64,000 nt of DNA, taken from the NCBI GenBank assembly GCA_032622095.1, contig CP136067.1, positions 174,566,556 through 174,630,555 of the forward strand, given 5' to 3'. Each line of letters opens with the position of its first letter. Position 1 is the first letter of the stretch. A program made the position numbers and the translations under genes. The stretch is from Siphonodentalium dalli (Eukaryota; Mollusca; Scaphopoda; Gadilida; Siphonodentaliidae). Positions 1 through 12,894 of this stretch are shown one piece after another. The notes under the pieces are model-generated. The model saw nothing but the letters and a program-made list of their open reading frames with translations. It ran no database searches and was not told where the DNA came from.

Positions 1-696
1 GTGAACTTAGTACTGTGGTATGGTTGTCCTCTTTAAAAGGTAAGAGGTCGGAGATTTGTCAGTGATGTGCAATTAGAAATTTCAAGGTGAAGAGACCTGC
101 TCATCTAAGAACTTCCAGCTATGTCCATGTTTAAAACTACTTGTCTTAAGTAATTTTGTCAAGTACTGACTCTTGTAGTCTTCAGAGTCGCCATCTTCTC
201 AGTCCTTACAGCCTGGTGAGCGACCCACAGTCATTGACTGTCTTGTTTAGATGGACTAGTAGTGGCACAAGAAGAATCCAAAAGCATGGCCCCGTTGCTG
301 CTGTGGTTATGCACTGCATACATAGGCGATTTAGTAACGAAATGGTGCAAATATATCGCCACTGACAACTATTAAACAACTGGATGGGTGTGCATGGCCT
401 AGTTTGTAATTTTAGATGGACTATAGTGGCGTCATAAGAAGAATCCACCAGGATATCACCGATTAGATTACATTAGGGGTAACAACAAGAGCTGCAATCA
501 CTACATAATGGTCATTGATTTTCATCTGGTGTTTACGCTGAAATTGAGAATGAAAAAAACATGAGATTTAAATTTATAATGTGATATATATCTATTGCGA
601 AAATATCAAGCAGAAGATTTAACTAGTACAGATGCATAAACATTAAATCAGTGTTGTTAATATTTTTGCATGATACATAAGTGAACAAGTGTCAGG
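1..696. other. Unassigned AT-rich DNA left of the satellite
   Basis: No gene is recognisable. The only structure seen is a loose direct repeat of about 30 bp (around 248-278 and 413-447) that shares the words TTTAGATGGACTA and AAGAAGAATCCA. The short open frames on both strands look like chance frames: they have no recognisable motif and their composition matches the surrounding DNA. Confidence 0.6.
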
Positions 697-2112
697 GATG
701 GATATATGCATTTGGATATATTTTTTCTTCAATTTTCGAGTATATATGCCCACCATATGAGGGAAGCACACACACACTAACCCCTAATTCCCATTTTATG
801 ACCATGTATAGTGTATATATCTGTGCATGAGATGTCCCTTTTATTAAATAAACTAGAGCTCCGGGTGGAGACACACATTCATGGGGCATGTATGCTGATA
901 TGCATTAGGAAATATGTTTTTTCTTCAATTTTCGCATCTATATAGGCACACCACATGAGGGAAGCAGGCCCCATGTAACCCCTAATTCCCTATTTATGAC
1001 CATGGATCTTATATGTATCTGTGCAGGAGATGTCCCTTTTATCAAATACACTAAAGCTCCGGGTGGAGACACACTTTCATGGGGCATGTATGCTGATATG
1101 CATTAGGAAATATGTTTTTTCTTCAATTTTCGCGTCTATATAGGCACACCACATGAGGGAAGCAGGCCCCCTGTAACCCCTAATTCCCTATTTATGACCA
1201 TGGATCTTATATGTATCTGTGCAGGAGATGCCCATTTATTCAAATACACCAGAGCTCCGGGCTGGAGGCATACTTGCATGGGGCAGGGATGCTGATGAAA
1301 TGAAAATAGGGGTTTTTACCCAATTTTGAGTCAATAAGTACACCATATGAGGGAAGCAAGCCCCCAGGGACCCCTAATTCCCTTTTCATGACCATGGAAC
1401 TTGTATATATCTGTGCAGCAGATGTCCCTTTTATCAAATACACTAAAGCTCCGGGTGGAGACACACTTGCATGGGGCATGCATGCTGATATGCATTAGGA
1501 AATATGTTTTTTTCTTCAATTTTCGCATCTATATCGGCACACCACATGAGGGAAGCAGGCCCCCTGTAACCCCTAATTCCCTATTTATGACCATAGATCT
1601 TATATGTATCTGTGCAGGAGATGCCCCTTTATTCAAATACACCAGAGCTCCGGGCTGGAGGCATACTTACATGGGGCAGGGATGCTGATGACATGAAAAT
1701 AGGGGTTTTTACCCAAATTTGAGTCAATAAGTACACCATATGAGGGAAGCAAGCCCCCAGGGACCCCTAATTCCCTTTTCATGACCATGGAACTTGTATA
1801 TATCTGTGCAGGAGATGTCCCTTTTATCAAATACACTAAAGCTCTGGGTGGAGACAAACTTTCATGGGGCATGTATGCTGATATGCATTAGGAAATATGT
1901 TTTTTCTTCAATTTTCGCGTCTATATAGGCACACCACATGAGGGAAGCAGGCCCACTGTAACCCCTAATTCCCTTTTTATGACCATGAATCTTATATGTA
2001 TCTGTGCAGGAGATGCCCCTTTATTCAAATACACCAGAGCTCCGGGCAGGAGGCATACTTGCATGGGGCAGGGATGCTGATGATATGAAAATAGGGGTTT
2101 TTACCCAATTTT

Positions 2113-4077
2113 GAGTCAATAAGTACACCATATGAGGGAAGCAAGCCCCAAGGGACCCCTAATTCCCTTTTTATGACCATGGAACTTGTATATATCTGTG
2201 CAGGAGATGTCCCTTTTATCAAATACACTAAAACTCCGGGTGGAGACAAACTTTCATGGGGCATGTATGCTGATATGGATTAGGAAATATGTTTTTTCTT
2301 CAATTTTCGCGTCTATATAGGCACACCACATGAGGGAAGCAGGCCCCCTGTAACCCCTAATTCCCTATTTATGACCATGGATCTTATATGTATCTGTGCA
2401 GGAGATGCCCCTTTATTCAAATAAACCAGAGCTCCGGGCTGGAGGCATACTTGCATGGGGCAGGGATGCTGATGACATGAAAATAGGGGTTTTTACCCAA
2501 TTTTGAGTCAATAAGTACACCATATGAGGGAAGCAAGCCCCCAGGGACCCCTAATTCCCTTTTCATGACCATGGAACTTGTATATATCTGTGCAGGAGAT
2601 GTCCCTTTTATCAAATACACTAAAGCTCCGGGTGGAGACACACTTTCATGGGGCATGTATGCTGATATGCATTAGGAAATATGTTTTTTCTTCAATTTTC
2701 GCGTCTATATAGGCACACCACATGAGGGAAGCAGGCCCCCTGTAACCCCTAATTCCCTTTTTATGACCATGGATCTTATATGTATCTGTTCAGGAGATGC
2801 CCCTTTATTCAACTACACCAGAGATCCGGGCTGGAGGCATACTTGCATGGGGCAGGGATGCTGATGATATGAAAATAGGGTTTTTTTCCCCAATTTTGAG
2901 TCAATAAGTACACCATATGAAGGAAGCAAGCCCCCAGGGACCCCTAATTCCCTTTTTATGACCATGGAACTTGTATATATCTGTGCAGGAGATGTCCCTT
3001 TTTTCAAATACACTAAAGCTCCGGGTGGAGACACACTTTCATGGGGCATGTATGCTGATATGGATTAGGAAATATGTTTTTTCTTCAATTTTCGCGTCTA
3101 TATATATAGGCACACCACATGAGGGAAGCAGGCCCACTGTAACCCCTAATTCCCTTTTTATGACCATGTATCTTATATGTATCTGTGCAGGAGATGCCCC
3201 TTTATTCAAATACACCAGAGCTCCGGGCAGGAGGCATACTTGCATGGGGCAGGGATGCTGATGATATGAAAATATGGGTTTTTACCCAATTTTGAGTCAA
3301 TAAGTACACCATATGAGGGAAGCAAGCCCCAAGGGACCCCTAATTCCCTTTTTATGACCATGGAACTTGTATATATCTGTGCAGGAGATGTCCCTTTTAT
3401 CAAATACACTAAAGCTCCGGGTGGAGACAAACTTTCATGGGGCATGTATGCTGATATGGATTAGGAAATATGTTTTTTCTTCAATTTTCGCGTCTATATA
3501 GGCACACCACATGAGGGAAGCAGGCCCCCTGTAACCCCTAATTCCCTATTTATGACCATGGATCTTATATGTATCTGTGCAGGAGATGCCCCTTTATTCA
3601 AATACACCAGAGCTCCGGGCTGGAGTATACTTGCATGGGGCAGGGATGCTGATGACATGAAAATAGGGGTTTTTACCCAATTTTGAGTCAATAAGTACAC
3701 CATATGAGGGAAGCAAGCCCCCAGGGACCCCTAATTCCCTTTTCATGACCATGGAACTTGTATATATCTGTGCAGCAGATGTCCCTTTTATCAAATACAT
3801 TAAAGCTCCGGGTGGAGACACACTTGCATGGGGCATGCATGCTGATATGCATTAGGAAATATGTTTTTTTCTTCAATTTTCGCATCTATATCGGCACACC
3901 ACATGAGGGAAGCAGGCCCCCTGTAACCCCTAATTCCCTATTTATGACCATGGATCTTATATCTATCTGTGCAGGAGATGCCCCTTTATTCAAATACACC
4001 AGAGCTCCGGGCTGGAGGCATACTTACATGGGGCAGGGATGCTGATGACATGAAAATAGGGGTTTTTACCCAAATTT
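2113..4077 (+). repeat. Higher-order satellite block, copy 1 (1,965 bp, five dimers)
   Basis: This block is repeated 1,965 bp further on with private variants in the same places. Examples are CAAATAAACC (2408 and 4373), the GAGATCCGGG variant (2821 and 4786), the extended TATATATATAGG run (about 3100 and 5065) and AAAATATGGG (about 3268 and 5233). The shared variants show a recent block duplication rather than independent dimers. Confidence 0.9.
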
Positions 4078-6079
4078 GAGTCAATAAGTACACCATATGA
4101 GGGAAGCAAGCCCCAAGGGACCCCTAATTCCCTTTTTATGACCATGGAACTTGTATATATCTGTGCAGGAGATGTCCCTTTTATCAAATACACTAAAACT
4201 CCGGGTGGAGACAAACTTTCATGGGGCATGTATGCTGATATGGATTAGGAAATATGTTTTTTCTTCAATTTTCGCGTCTATATAGGCACACCACATGAGG
4301 GAAGCAGGCCCCCTGTAACCCCTAATTCCCTATTTATGACCATGGATCTTATATGTATCTGTGCAGGAGATGCCCCTTTATTCAAATAAACCAGAGCTCC
4401 GGGCTGGAGGCATACTTGCATGGGGCAGGGATGCTGATGACATGAAAATAGGGGTTTTTACCCAATTTTGAGTCAATAAGTACACCATATGAGGGAAGCA
4501 AGCCCCCAGGGACCCCTAATTCCCTTTTCATGACCATGGAACTTGTATATATCTGTGCAGGAGATGTCCCTTTTATCAAATACACTAAAGCTCCGGGTGG
4601 AGACACACTTTCATGGGGCATGTATGCTGATATGCATTAGGAAATATGTTTTTTCTTCAATTTTCGCGTCTATATAGGCACACCACATGAGGGAAGCAGG
4701 CCCCCTGTAACCCCTAATTCCCTTTTTATGACCATGGATCTTATATGTATCTGTTCAGGAGATGCCCCTTTATTCAACTACACCAGAGATCCGGGCTGGA
4801 GGCATACTTGCATGGGGCAGGGATGCTGATGATATGAAAATAGGGTTTTTTTCCCCAATTTTGAGTCAATAAGTACACCATATGAAGGAAGCAAGCCCCC
4901 AGGGACCCCTAATTCCCTTTTTATGACCATGGAACTTGTATATATCTGTGCAGGAGATGTCCCTTTTTTCAAATACACTAAAGCTCCGGGTGGAGACACA
5001 CTTTCATGGGGCATGTATGCTGATATGGATTAGGAAATATGTTTTTTCTTCAATTTTCGCGTCTATATATATAGGCACACCACATGAGGGAAGCAGGCCC
5101 ACTGTAACCCCTAATTCCCTTTTTATGACCATGTATCTTATATGTATCTGTGCAGGAGATGCCCCTTTATTCAAATACACCAGAGCTCCGGGCAGGAGGC
5201 ATACTTGCATGGGGCAGGGATGCTGATGATATGAAAATATGGGTTTTTACCCAATTTTGAGTCAATAAGTACACCATATGAGGGAAGCAAGCCCCAAGGG
5301 ACCCCTAATTCCCTTTTTATGACCATGGAACTTGTATATATCTGTGCAGGAGATGTCCCTTTTATCAAATACACTAAAGCTCCGGGTGGAGACAAACTTT
5401 CATGGGGCATGTATGCTGATATGGATTAGGAAATATGTTTTTTCTTCAATTTTCGCGTCTATATAGGCACACCACATGAGGGAAGCAGGCCCCCTGTAAC
5501 CCCTAATTCCCTATTTATGACCATGGATCTTATATGTATCTGTGCAGGAGATGCCCCTTTATTCAAATACACCAGAGCTCCGGGCTGGAGTATACTTGCA
5601 TGGGGCAGGGATGCTGATGACATGAAAATAGGGGTTTTTACCCAATTTTGAGTCAATAAGTACACCATATGAGGGAAGCAAGCCCCCAGGGACCCCTAAT
5701 TCCCTTTTCATGACCATGGAACTTGTATATATCTGTGCAGCAGATGTCCCTTTTATCAAATACATTAAAGCTCCGGGTGGAGACACACTTGCATGGGGCA
5801 TGCATGCTGATATGCATTAGGAAATATGTTTTTTTCTTCAATTTTCGCATCTATATCGGCACACCACATGAGGGAAGCAGGCCCCCTGTAACCCCTAATT
5901 CCCTATTTATGACCATGGATCTTATATCTATCTGTGCAGGAGATGCCCCTTTATTCAAATACACCAGAGCTCCGGGCTGGAGGCATACTTACATGGGGCA
6001 GGGATGCTGATGACATGAAAATAGGGGTTTTTACCCAAATTTGAGTCAATAAGTACACCATATGAGGGAAGCAAGCCCC
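4078..6079 (+). repeat. Higher-order satellite block, copy 2
   Basis: This is a direct continuation of copy 1 at an offset of exactly 1,965 bp. Identity runs on to about 6079, where GCCCCCAGGGACC replaces the GCCCCAAGGGACC found at 4114. The unit beginning near 5955 instead matches the unit near 1633, eleven dimers away. That pattern fits unequal exchange out of register. Confidence 0.9.
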
Positions 6080-7670
6080 CAGGGACCCCTAATTCCCTTT
6101 TCATGACCATGGAACTTGTATATATCTGTGCAGGAGATGTCCCTTTTATCAAATACACTAAAGCTCTGGGTGGAGACAAACTTTCATGGGGCATGTATTC
6201 TGATATGCATTAGGAAATATGTTTTTTCTTCAATTTTCGCGTCTATATAGGCACACCACATGAGGGAAGCAGGCCCCCTGTAACCCCTAATTCCCTTTTT
6301 ATGACCATGGATCTTATATGTATCTGTTCAGGAGATGCCCCTTTATTCAACTCCACCAGAGCTCCGGGCTGGAGGCATACTTGCATGGGGCAGGGATGCT
6401 GATGATATGAAAATAGGGGGTTTTTCCCCAATTTTGAGTCAATAAGTACACCATATGAAGGAAGCAAGCCCCCAGGGACCCCTAATTCCCTTTTTATGAC
6501 CATGGAACTTGTATATATCTGTGCAGGAGATGTCCCTTTTTTCAAATACACTAAAGCTCCGGGTGGAGACACACTTTCATGGGGCATGTATGCTGATATG
6601 CATTAGGAAATATGTTTTTTCTTCAATTTTCGCGTCTATATAGGCACACCACATGAGGGAAGCAGGCCCACTGTAACCCCTAATTCCCTTTTTATGACCA
6701 TGTATCTTATATGTATCTGTGCAGGAGATGCCCCTTTATTCAAATACACCAGAGCGCCGGACTGGAGGCATACTTGCATGGGGCAGGGATGCTGATGAAA
6801 TGAAAATAGGGGTTTTTACCCAATTTTGAGTCAATAAGTACACCATATGAGGGAAGCAAACCCCCAGGGACCCCTAATTCCATTTTTATGACCATCGAAC
6901 TTATATATATCTGTGCAGGAGATGTCCCTTTTATCAAATACACTAAAGCTCCGGGTGGAGACACACTTTCATGGGGCATGTATGCTGATATGCATTAGGA
7001 AATATGTTTTTTCTTCAATTTTCGCGTCTATATAGGCACACCACATGAGGGAAGCAGGCCCCCTGTAACCCCTAATTCCCTATTTATGACCATGTCTGTG
7101 CAGGAGATGTCCTTTTATTCAAATACACCAGAGCTCCGGGGTGGAGACACACTTGCATGGGGCAGGGATGCTGATGAAATGAAAATAGGGGTTTTTACCC
7201 AATTTTAAGTCAATAAGTACACCATATGTGGGAAGCAATCGCCCAGGGACCCCTAATTCCCTTTTTATGACCATGGAACTTGTATATATCTGTGCAGGAG
7301 ATGTCCCTTTTATCAAATACACTAAAGCTCCGGGTGGAGACACACTTTCATGGGGCATGTATGCTGATATACATTAGGAAATATGTGTTTTCTTCAATTT
7401 TCGAGTCTATATAGGCACACCACAAGAGGGAAGCAGGCCCCCTGTAACCCCTAATTCCCTTTTTATGACCATGGGTCTTATATGTGTATGTGCAGGAGAT
7501 GTCCCTTTAATAAAAATTACTACAGCTCCGGGTGGAGACACAAATTCATGGGGCCAGGGATGCTGATGATATTAAAATAGGGGTTTTCCCCCCAATTTCA
7601 TGTCAATACGTACCCCATATGAGGGAAGCCAGCCCCCCAAGGACCCCTAATTCCCTTTTTATAACCATGG

Positions 7671-8056
7671 GAATCTGGAAAAAATTGTCATAGGGATGTT
7701 CATTTGATGAAAAGTATTACTGGACCTCCAAGATGGAGCTGGATCCCAGTTGGCAAATATAAGTGCACAGTACAATGTTTATTGGTTTAACATTTTAATT
7801 GTTCATTAATGGAATAATGTTATTGTTTTGTTTAAAAAATTACTTAATCAAAGGTCCACTTTTTAAATATTAAGAAAATAACACGCAATGAGAACAGTTT
7901 TCAACCGCACAACACCATTTTGAATTGGCGGCTTAACGATACCGCCAGCTGATGCAATCACGGTATTTGCACCCAGTAACCTGTATGTTACCGGATGTTT
8001 ACATTACATTAATGAGGGAAGCGAGGGTTTGCTCCGGCCTGCAGCCTACCCTCTAT
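7671..8056. other. Unassigned spacer between the satellite and a family T fragment
   Basis: The satellite similarity fades after AATTCCCTTTTTATAACCATGG. The rest is AT-rich with no motif I recognise. Confidence 0.5.
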
Positions 8057-8254
8057 CGAAAAGTTACTTTTTATGCTGTTGTTTACATAACAATGGTCAA
8101 ACATATGACCATAATATACTGTTTATGCGATATTTCTTATTTGTATACGGACAACGTCTATCTACATTTTGATGTTCTTTCTGTTTGTGGCGGTTTTTGA
8201 CGGGTGGAGATATTTTCACAGGATACCCACCGCCAAGGCCAACCGTGTCTTTAA
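8057..8254 (-). mobile_element. Family T element, truncated copy (T1)
   Basis: It keeps the end that reads GGATACCCACCGCCAAGGCC and finishes at TTAA (8251-8254). The preceding internal segment (AGTTACTTTTTATGCTG, GTCAAACATATGACC, CTTATTTGTATACGGAC) is shared with the copies at 34, 35, 49 and 50 kb. The other end is missing. Confidence 0.8.
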
Positions 8255-8404
8255 CAATTTTATAATTTCACCCATACAGAGCTCCAGACAAACATGAGCA
8301 GACGACACTCTTCTATATGCTTCTATATATGTGTGGGGCTCCCTGCAGGGTAATGGATGTTTTTTTATTTTATGTCCTAAAAATTATCAGAAACATATAT
8401 TTAA

Positions 8405-8504
8405 AAAAAAATGATAAAAAAATTGTTAGGCCAATGCATTCTCTTATATATGCGAGGCGACCTATGGTCGACTCGCATATATAAGAGAATGCATTGACAC
8501 AGGG
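8405..8504 (+). mobile_element. Family P fragment with one 69-nt hairpin (P1)
   Basis: A solitary hairpin (about 8430-8498) has arms GCCAATGCATTCTC and GAGAATGCATTGAC around ATATATGCGAG/CTCGCATATAT. AT-rich sequence of the P centre precedes it and CACAGGG follows. The terminal CCCTTTACCCAACA repeats are absent, so this is a relic. Confidence 0.8.
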
Positions 8505-10007
8505 TAAAAAAAATCCCGACTTCCGACTGGATTTGATATGGCGGGTCACATATGCGTATTTCCGCGATGACATTTTGTACTTGACAAACAAGCGGGCGTA
8601 TTTCGTCACGTCCCAGTGGTGCTCTTGTTTCCTCAATACAATAGCAAATAAATGGAATCTGTATCACTCTTGTTTAGAAAGTTCTAAATAATTGGAAATG
8701 TATATCAGCTGGTAAGGGTACGGTCATACGCTGGCAAAATTGAACTGAAAACTGCAACCATGCCATGCCCGCTTTGTTAGCTGGCATTTTTAGCTGGTAA
8801 TTTTTTGTTATTGAATTACCAATCATGGATGTAAGGTTAGGAATTTGTGGTTCAAGTTGAAAAACACAATAAAAGGCTGGTGGGTTCCAATTGGATTTCT
8901 CGAAAGTCGGAAAGTCGTCTGTTTTCTCTCTATGTGGCGTTTATGGTACTCACATATCAGCAGAATCCCATCGATGGAGCTGGCCGTGCTGATCTCACAT
9001 TCCAACATACCAGGTGACATTATTTTTGGCTGGCCTAAGAATACCGACACGCACTGGCCGGATTCGTCATCTCTGGTTTAAACCTCCGAGTTTAAACCTG
9101 GTTTAAACCAACATTGTCGGTCCAGCCCAACCGGGTCTATGGGGGGGGGGGGGCGTTTTATATCGCTCAGTTGCCAGATAATTGAAAACTCGATTCGGTG
9201 ATATGATTATGCAATCAAACTACCCTCTTATCAATCGGACCAAAAGATAGGCCGATATAATGGTTATTGACAAGGCATAAATTATCGTGACCGCGTGCAC
9301 GCTCAATGGGTTTATTCATTGAGAAACATGTATCGCTCATTGACTATTAATCCGATCTCATTCTGTGTTTAAATCAGTTTAACAAAGGGCATGTCTCTCA
9401 ACACGAGTTTCACGCTACGTTCATCACTTTGTTTGTGATAGATTTCTGCAAGATATGATAGATTTCTGCAAGATGCTTCACCCGCAAAGAATTGTTTGTG
9501 TGTATTTACATGTATATCTGTATATATTAAAGGGTTAGGAGCTGTCTACCTGTTTGTCTGTACGAAACTGTTCTCCAATAACCCTGGACCGATTTCAATA
9601 AAATTAGGGGTGTGGTGATAAGTGTGGTATAACGGCGTTAGGTTTAAAAAAATTTAAATAACTTCCGAGTATATATATGTATATGAAGACAGTAAACCAA
9701 ACGTATTTCATGTATTGATCGTCATATTTTTTTATCTCGGAATATGAAGTTGCCAAGTTTTAAGTGATGTGTAATCACTCCGCTTGTAAGCACAGCGAAT
9801 AAACTTGCTCAACGCATGTATATTCATGAATTTTGTAACAATATTGCCAGCACACAACGGCATTCAATCATATAAATCATATAAATCATATAAATCGAAT
9901 ATAGTGACTCTCATTGTGGAACTCATTCTGGTTTATTTACCGGCGATTTGTTGGGGACACTTGGCGGACTGTTTGTTTACATTTTCGAAGTTCAGATATC
10001 GTGTTTT
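8505..10007. other. Unassigned DNA with a 12-base G run and a foldback end fragment
   Basis: No gene is recognised. Around 8715-8745, GGGTACGGTCATACGCTGGCAA resembles the terminal sequence of the inverted-repeat element at 18512-18932. Positions 9141-9152 are a G run. A 20-bp direct duplication (GATAGATTTCTGCAAGAT) lies near 9438-9475, and ATATAAATC triplets lie near 9870-9895. Confidence 0.45.
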
Positions 10008-11345
10008 ATAATAATAATAATAATACTAATAATAATATAGCATTTATATAGCGCTTCATCCCGGGTGTAGCTCGAAGCGCTTGGGACTCTAAAACAAGTT
10101 ATATACAAACATTGGATGATAGCTGATAGCAATCACACACAATTGAATAATGATACAATGCCATCTACGGCTAGTTATGCATGTGTGGGTAAATTTTGAA
10201 GAGGTGCGTTTTCAGTCATTGTTTGAATACATCAAGAGAATGCGAACTTCGAATGTCGAGAGGAATTGAGTTCCAAACACTTGGCGCAGCATGTGTGAAC
10301 ATATGACGTTCAAGTGTCTTATAGTTACGAGTGGGAACAGCCAGAAGTTGCTTTTGCTTGGAGCGTAAATTATCACGCCCCGGTTTATACAAAGTAAGAA
10401 GGTCCGAGATGTATGCTGGAGCAGAGGAATGAACGTAACGAAAGCAGAACGTTGCTAACTTAAATTCAATTCGCGAGCGCACCGGGAGCCAATGTAGGTT
10501 TTTTCAAAATTGGAGAAACATGGGTGGATTTCGGAACACGCACAATCCTCGCGGTTGAGTTCTATATAGACGTTGAAGACGAGTTAGTTTTTCTTGGGAA
10601 CTTCCCACGAAGAGCGCATTGCAATAGTCAAATCTTGACATTATATTATATGAAGCAACATTTTTCGCCCCTGGCATTGTTAAGTGAGGGCGACGACGAA
10701 TAAGGCGCATGAGTTCGATTAATATGAAACGGGAATGTGTTGTACTTGAGCGTCCATCGATAATGAATTTGCGATGTTAATACCGAGATTTTTCGCACAA
10801 GATGTGGGCTCTATTTCACATCCACCGATGTTCAATCTTTCGATTTCGAATGGTTCTTGCTTACCGGCTGGTGGACACACAATTACTCCAGTTTTGTCAT
10901 CGTTTAATTTCAACTTATTAGAAGCATCCATGTCTTGACGTCAGACACACACAGTTCCACTTTTCTTATTAAAGACAGACCAGATTGGGGGGGGGGGGAC
11001 CGTAAATTTGCGTGTCATCCGCGTACATATGTACGTTGAGTCCATGTTTCCTAATCAAGTTTCCCAGGGGTAGAGTGTATAATGTGTACAGTACAGGTCC
11101 TAACACGGAGCCTTGAGGGACTCCAAGCTGAAGAGACTTTCTGTCAGAAAATACGTCTTTGATACGAACCATCTGAACACGTCCAGTAAGATAAGACTGG
11201 AACCAGCACATTGCTTTTCCGCTGATTTACGAAAGGGTACATCCAAGTTTGTTGAATTTTTCGACAATAATAATTTACTGATGCATTCTTCAAATGGTTG
11301 TAGTGACCGAGTCGTAAAGTATCAGTTTGAAGTAGCGCAATAAGC
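10008..11345 (-). pseudogene. CR1/L2-like LINE, 5'-truncated and frameshifted reverse transcriptase
   Basis: On the minus strand the fragments read in order as the second half of a non-LTR reverse transcriptase. The finger/palm region is at 10969-11211 and includes WFQSYLTGRVQ, GVPQGSVLGP and the catalytic YADDTQIY. Next comes an LNDDKT segment (10719-10931), then SRFDYCNALFVGSS-like and LTRLQRLYRTQ text (10504-10710), and the usual C-terminal AP-WNSIPLDIRSS-SLDVFK block (10216-10482). Several frameshifts and stops separate them, and a G run (10988-10999) interrupts just after YADD. The element ends with AAGCGCTTCGAGC, GCGCTATATAAATGC and an (ATT)n tail near 10008-10030, as expected for CR1/L2-type 3' ends. 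No endonuclease is present, so it is a dead 5'-truncated copy. The exact clade is uncertain. Confidence 0.9.
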
Positions 11346-12894
11346 ACATAATATGTCTTTAATTTGAAGTTTATCCCCCCATTTAAAAGTGGCATTTGAA
11401 AATACACCAAACGTAGATAGTTATTATGATTCAGCTGTCGCCATGTGACAGCGTGGGTAAACTAAAGGAGTTTTGTATATGTTTGGTTCTTCTGAATGGA
11501 AACCATAAACGCCAAATATACTGTAGATATTATGATAACTCTTATTAAGGAATCTCGGCCATTTGGCCCAAAATCTCATTAAGGCAAGTGAAAGCGAACA
11601 AATGTAATGCGATAATAATGTGTTGAATATTACTCGAATTGCTCATTATTGTGCGCGACGCAGTGATTCGGTCTCAATTTGTCCGCCTTTCTGATAAAGA
11701 TCGAACTCAATAGAGTCAGTGACGGGCAGGTCACAATGGTCGAAAACCGCTCGGTTCTAAATAGCTTATTTTTTATTATTGTGTTCTAAAGGAATTGTTT
11801 TCGCCCATTTGTTTTCATTTATATACAATGTACGCCTGATCGACCTTCCGATTGCATATTTATGAATGCATTCATGTAATTACCTGTACTTGATAACACT
11901 ATATCAGACAGGTGTGTATTTTTATTTACTTTGTTTTTTTTTTATAAATAATTAGATGCCATCAATAGGGTTTACATGACGCGATGAGATTTAATGTTTC
12001 AAGTTTTGTTTGCAGGAAACTATTACGCGGCTGCTGCTCCACTTGACTGCTCCAGTGGGCATGTGGTGTGTCTCGCTCCCATATTAGGCCAAAATGTTGG
12101 ATACCACATACATAATGAATTACAAAATAAACAACAGCAACATGTAAATATTATATATATACTTAGTTGCCCAAACAAAAATGGTGAATATGGATTTGAA
12201 GTAGCATTAATAGATCGTACAGATGGATAACAGCCAACTGGTTTCATATCGATGGTTTTGTCGGTTGAGTGAGTGAGTTAGTTTGTGGGTGTACATGTAT
12301 GTACATATAATTTCTCAAACTGATGCAGTATTTAACATTTCTTTGGCAAATTTAGCCAAATGCATTAGCTCAGTCTTGTTCGTAGTGTTCATTATATATA
12401 TGCTGCTAATTTCGTGTGGCATGGAAACATTTGGTAGTAGTCTTTTATATGAGTTCTGTGGTCAGAGTTTAATGCGATACAAGTGAAAATGCAATGGTGT
12501 TCATCACCGGTCTCATCTCAGTCGCAGAGCGTGCGTTGGGGTGAAGAAATATTTGAAATTTTCCATGAAGAAACCGCAATCGGTAAGTGGGAGTTTCTTG
12601 ATCTCAGCCGCGTCATGTTTACCCTGAGCTCTCCGTGTAATTCAGTTAAATATTTTTTCATGCCAAATGATTCCTTTACGTTGCGATAATATGACACACT
12701 TAAGTCTTTGTTTGGAGTTCTATTCACACACCACTATGGTTCGAAATTTCAGACCACAAATTAGCTGAAATTGTTGTGTGTGAATGTTTTTTGTATACCA
12801 AAAGTAGTTTGTTTTCTACTTTCGGTCAAACTGTTTGTTTGACTGAAATCAGCTGAAATGGCTTTTTTATTTCCAACCATTAGGGAGTGTGAAA
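11346..12894. other. Unassigned DNA, possible isolated exon near 12016-12230
   Basis: No recognised gene. At 12015 a TTTTGTTTGCAG acceptor-like site precedes an open frame that reaches 12230 and begins NYYAAAAPLDCSSGHVVC. I do not recognise the protein and see no partner exon. The rest is AT-rich, with small palindromes near 12800-12850. Confidence 0.35.

Larger units (their letters stand above)
697..7670. repeat. Satellite array, ~196-bp half-units forming a ~393-bp dimer
   Basis: The array runs for about 7 kb. Each half-unit carries the landmarks CCTAATTCCC, TTATGACCATG, CTGTGCAGGAGATG and GCTCCGGG. Two types alternate. Type A contains TTCTTCAATTTTCG and GCACACCACATGAGGG; type B contains TACCCAATTTTGAGTC and GTACACCATATGAGGG. 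Together they give a dimer of 392-396 bp. The left edge (725, 921, 1119) has three A-type units in a row before alternation begins, and the right edge decays after about 7400. By length there are about 35 half-units. Near 7095 one unit lacks about 13 bp (after TGACCATG). The repeated 79-96 residue open frames on both strands recur only because the unit recurs, and several are broken in sister copies. I see no sign of coding. Confidence 0.95.

Noticed and set aside
1240-7358. Repeated 65-114 codon open frames on both strands of the satellite
   Set aside because: They recur only because the unit recurs, occur on both strands at once, and are broken or shifted in sister units. No motif is recognisable.
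8823-9081. Opposed frames of about 75 codons
   Set aside because: Mutual shadows without motif or splice context.
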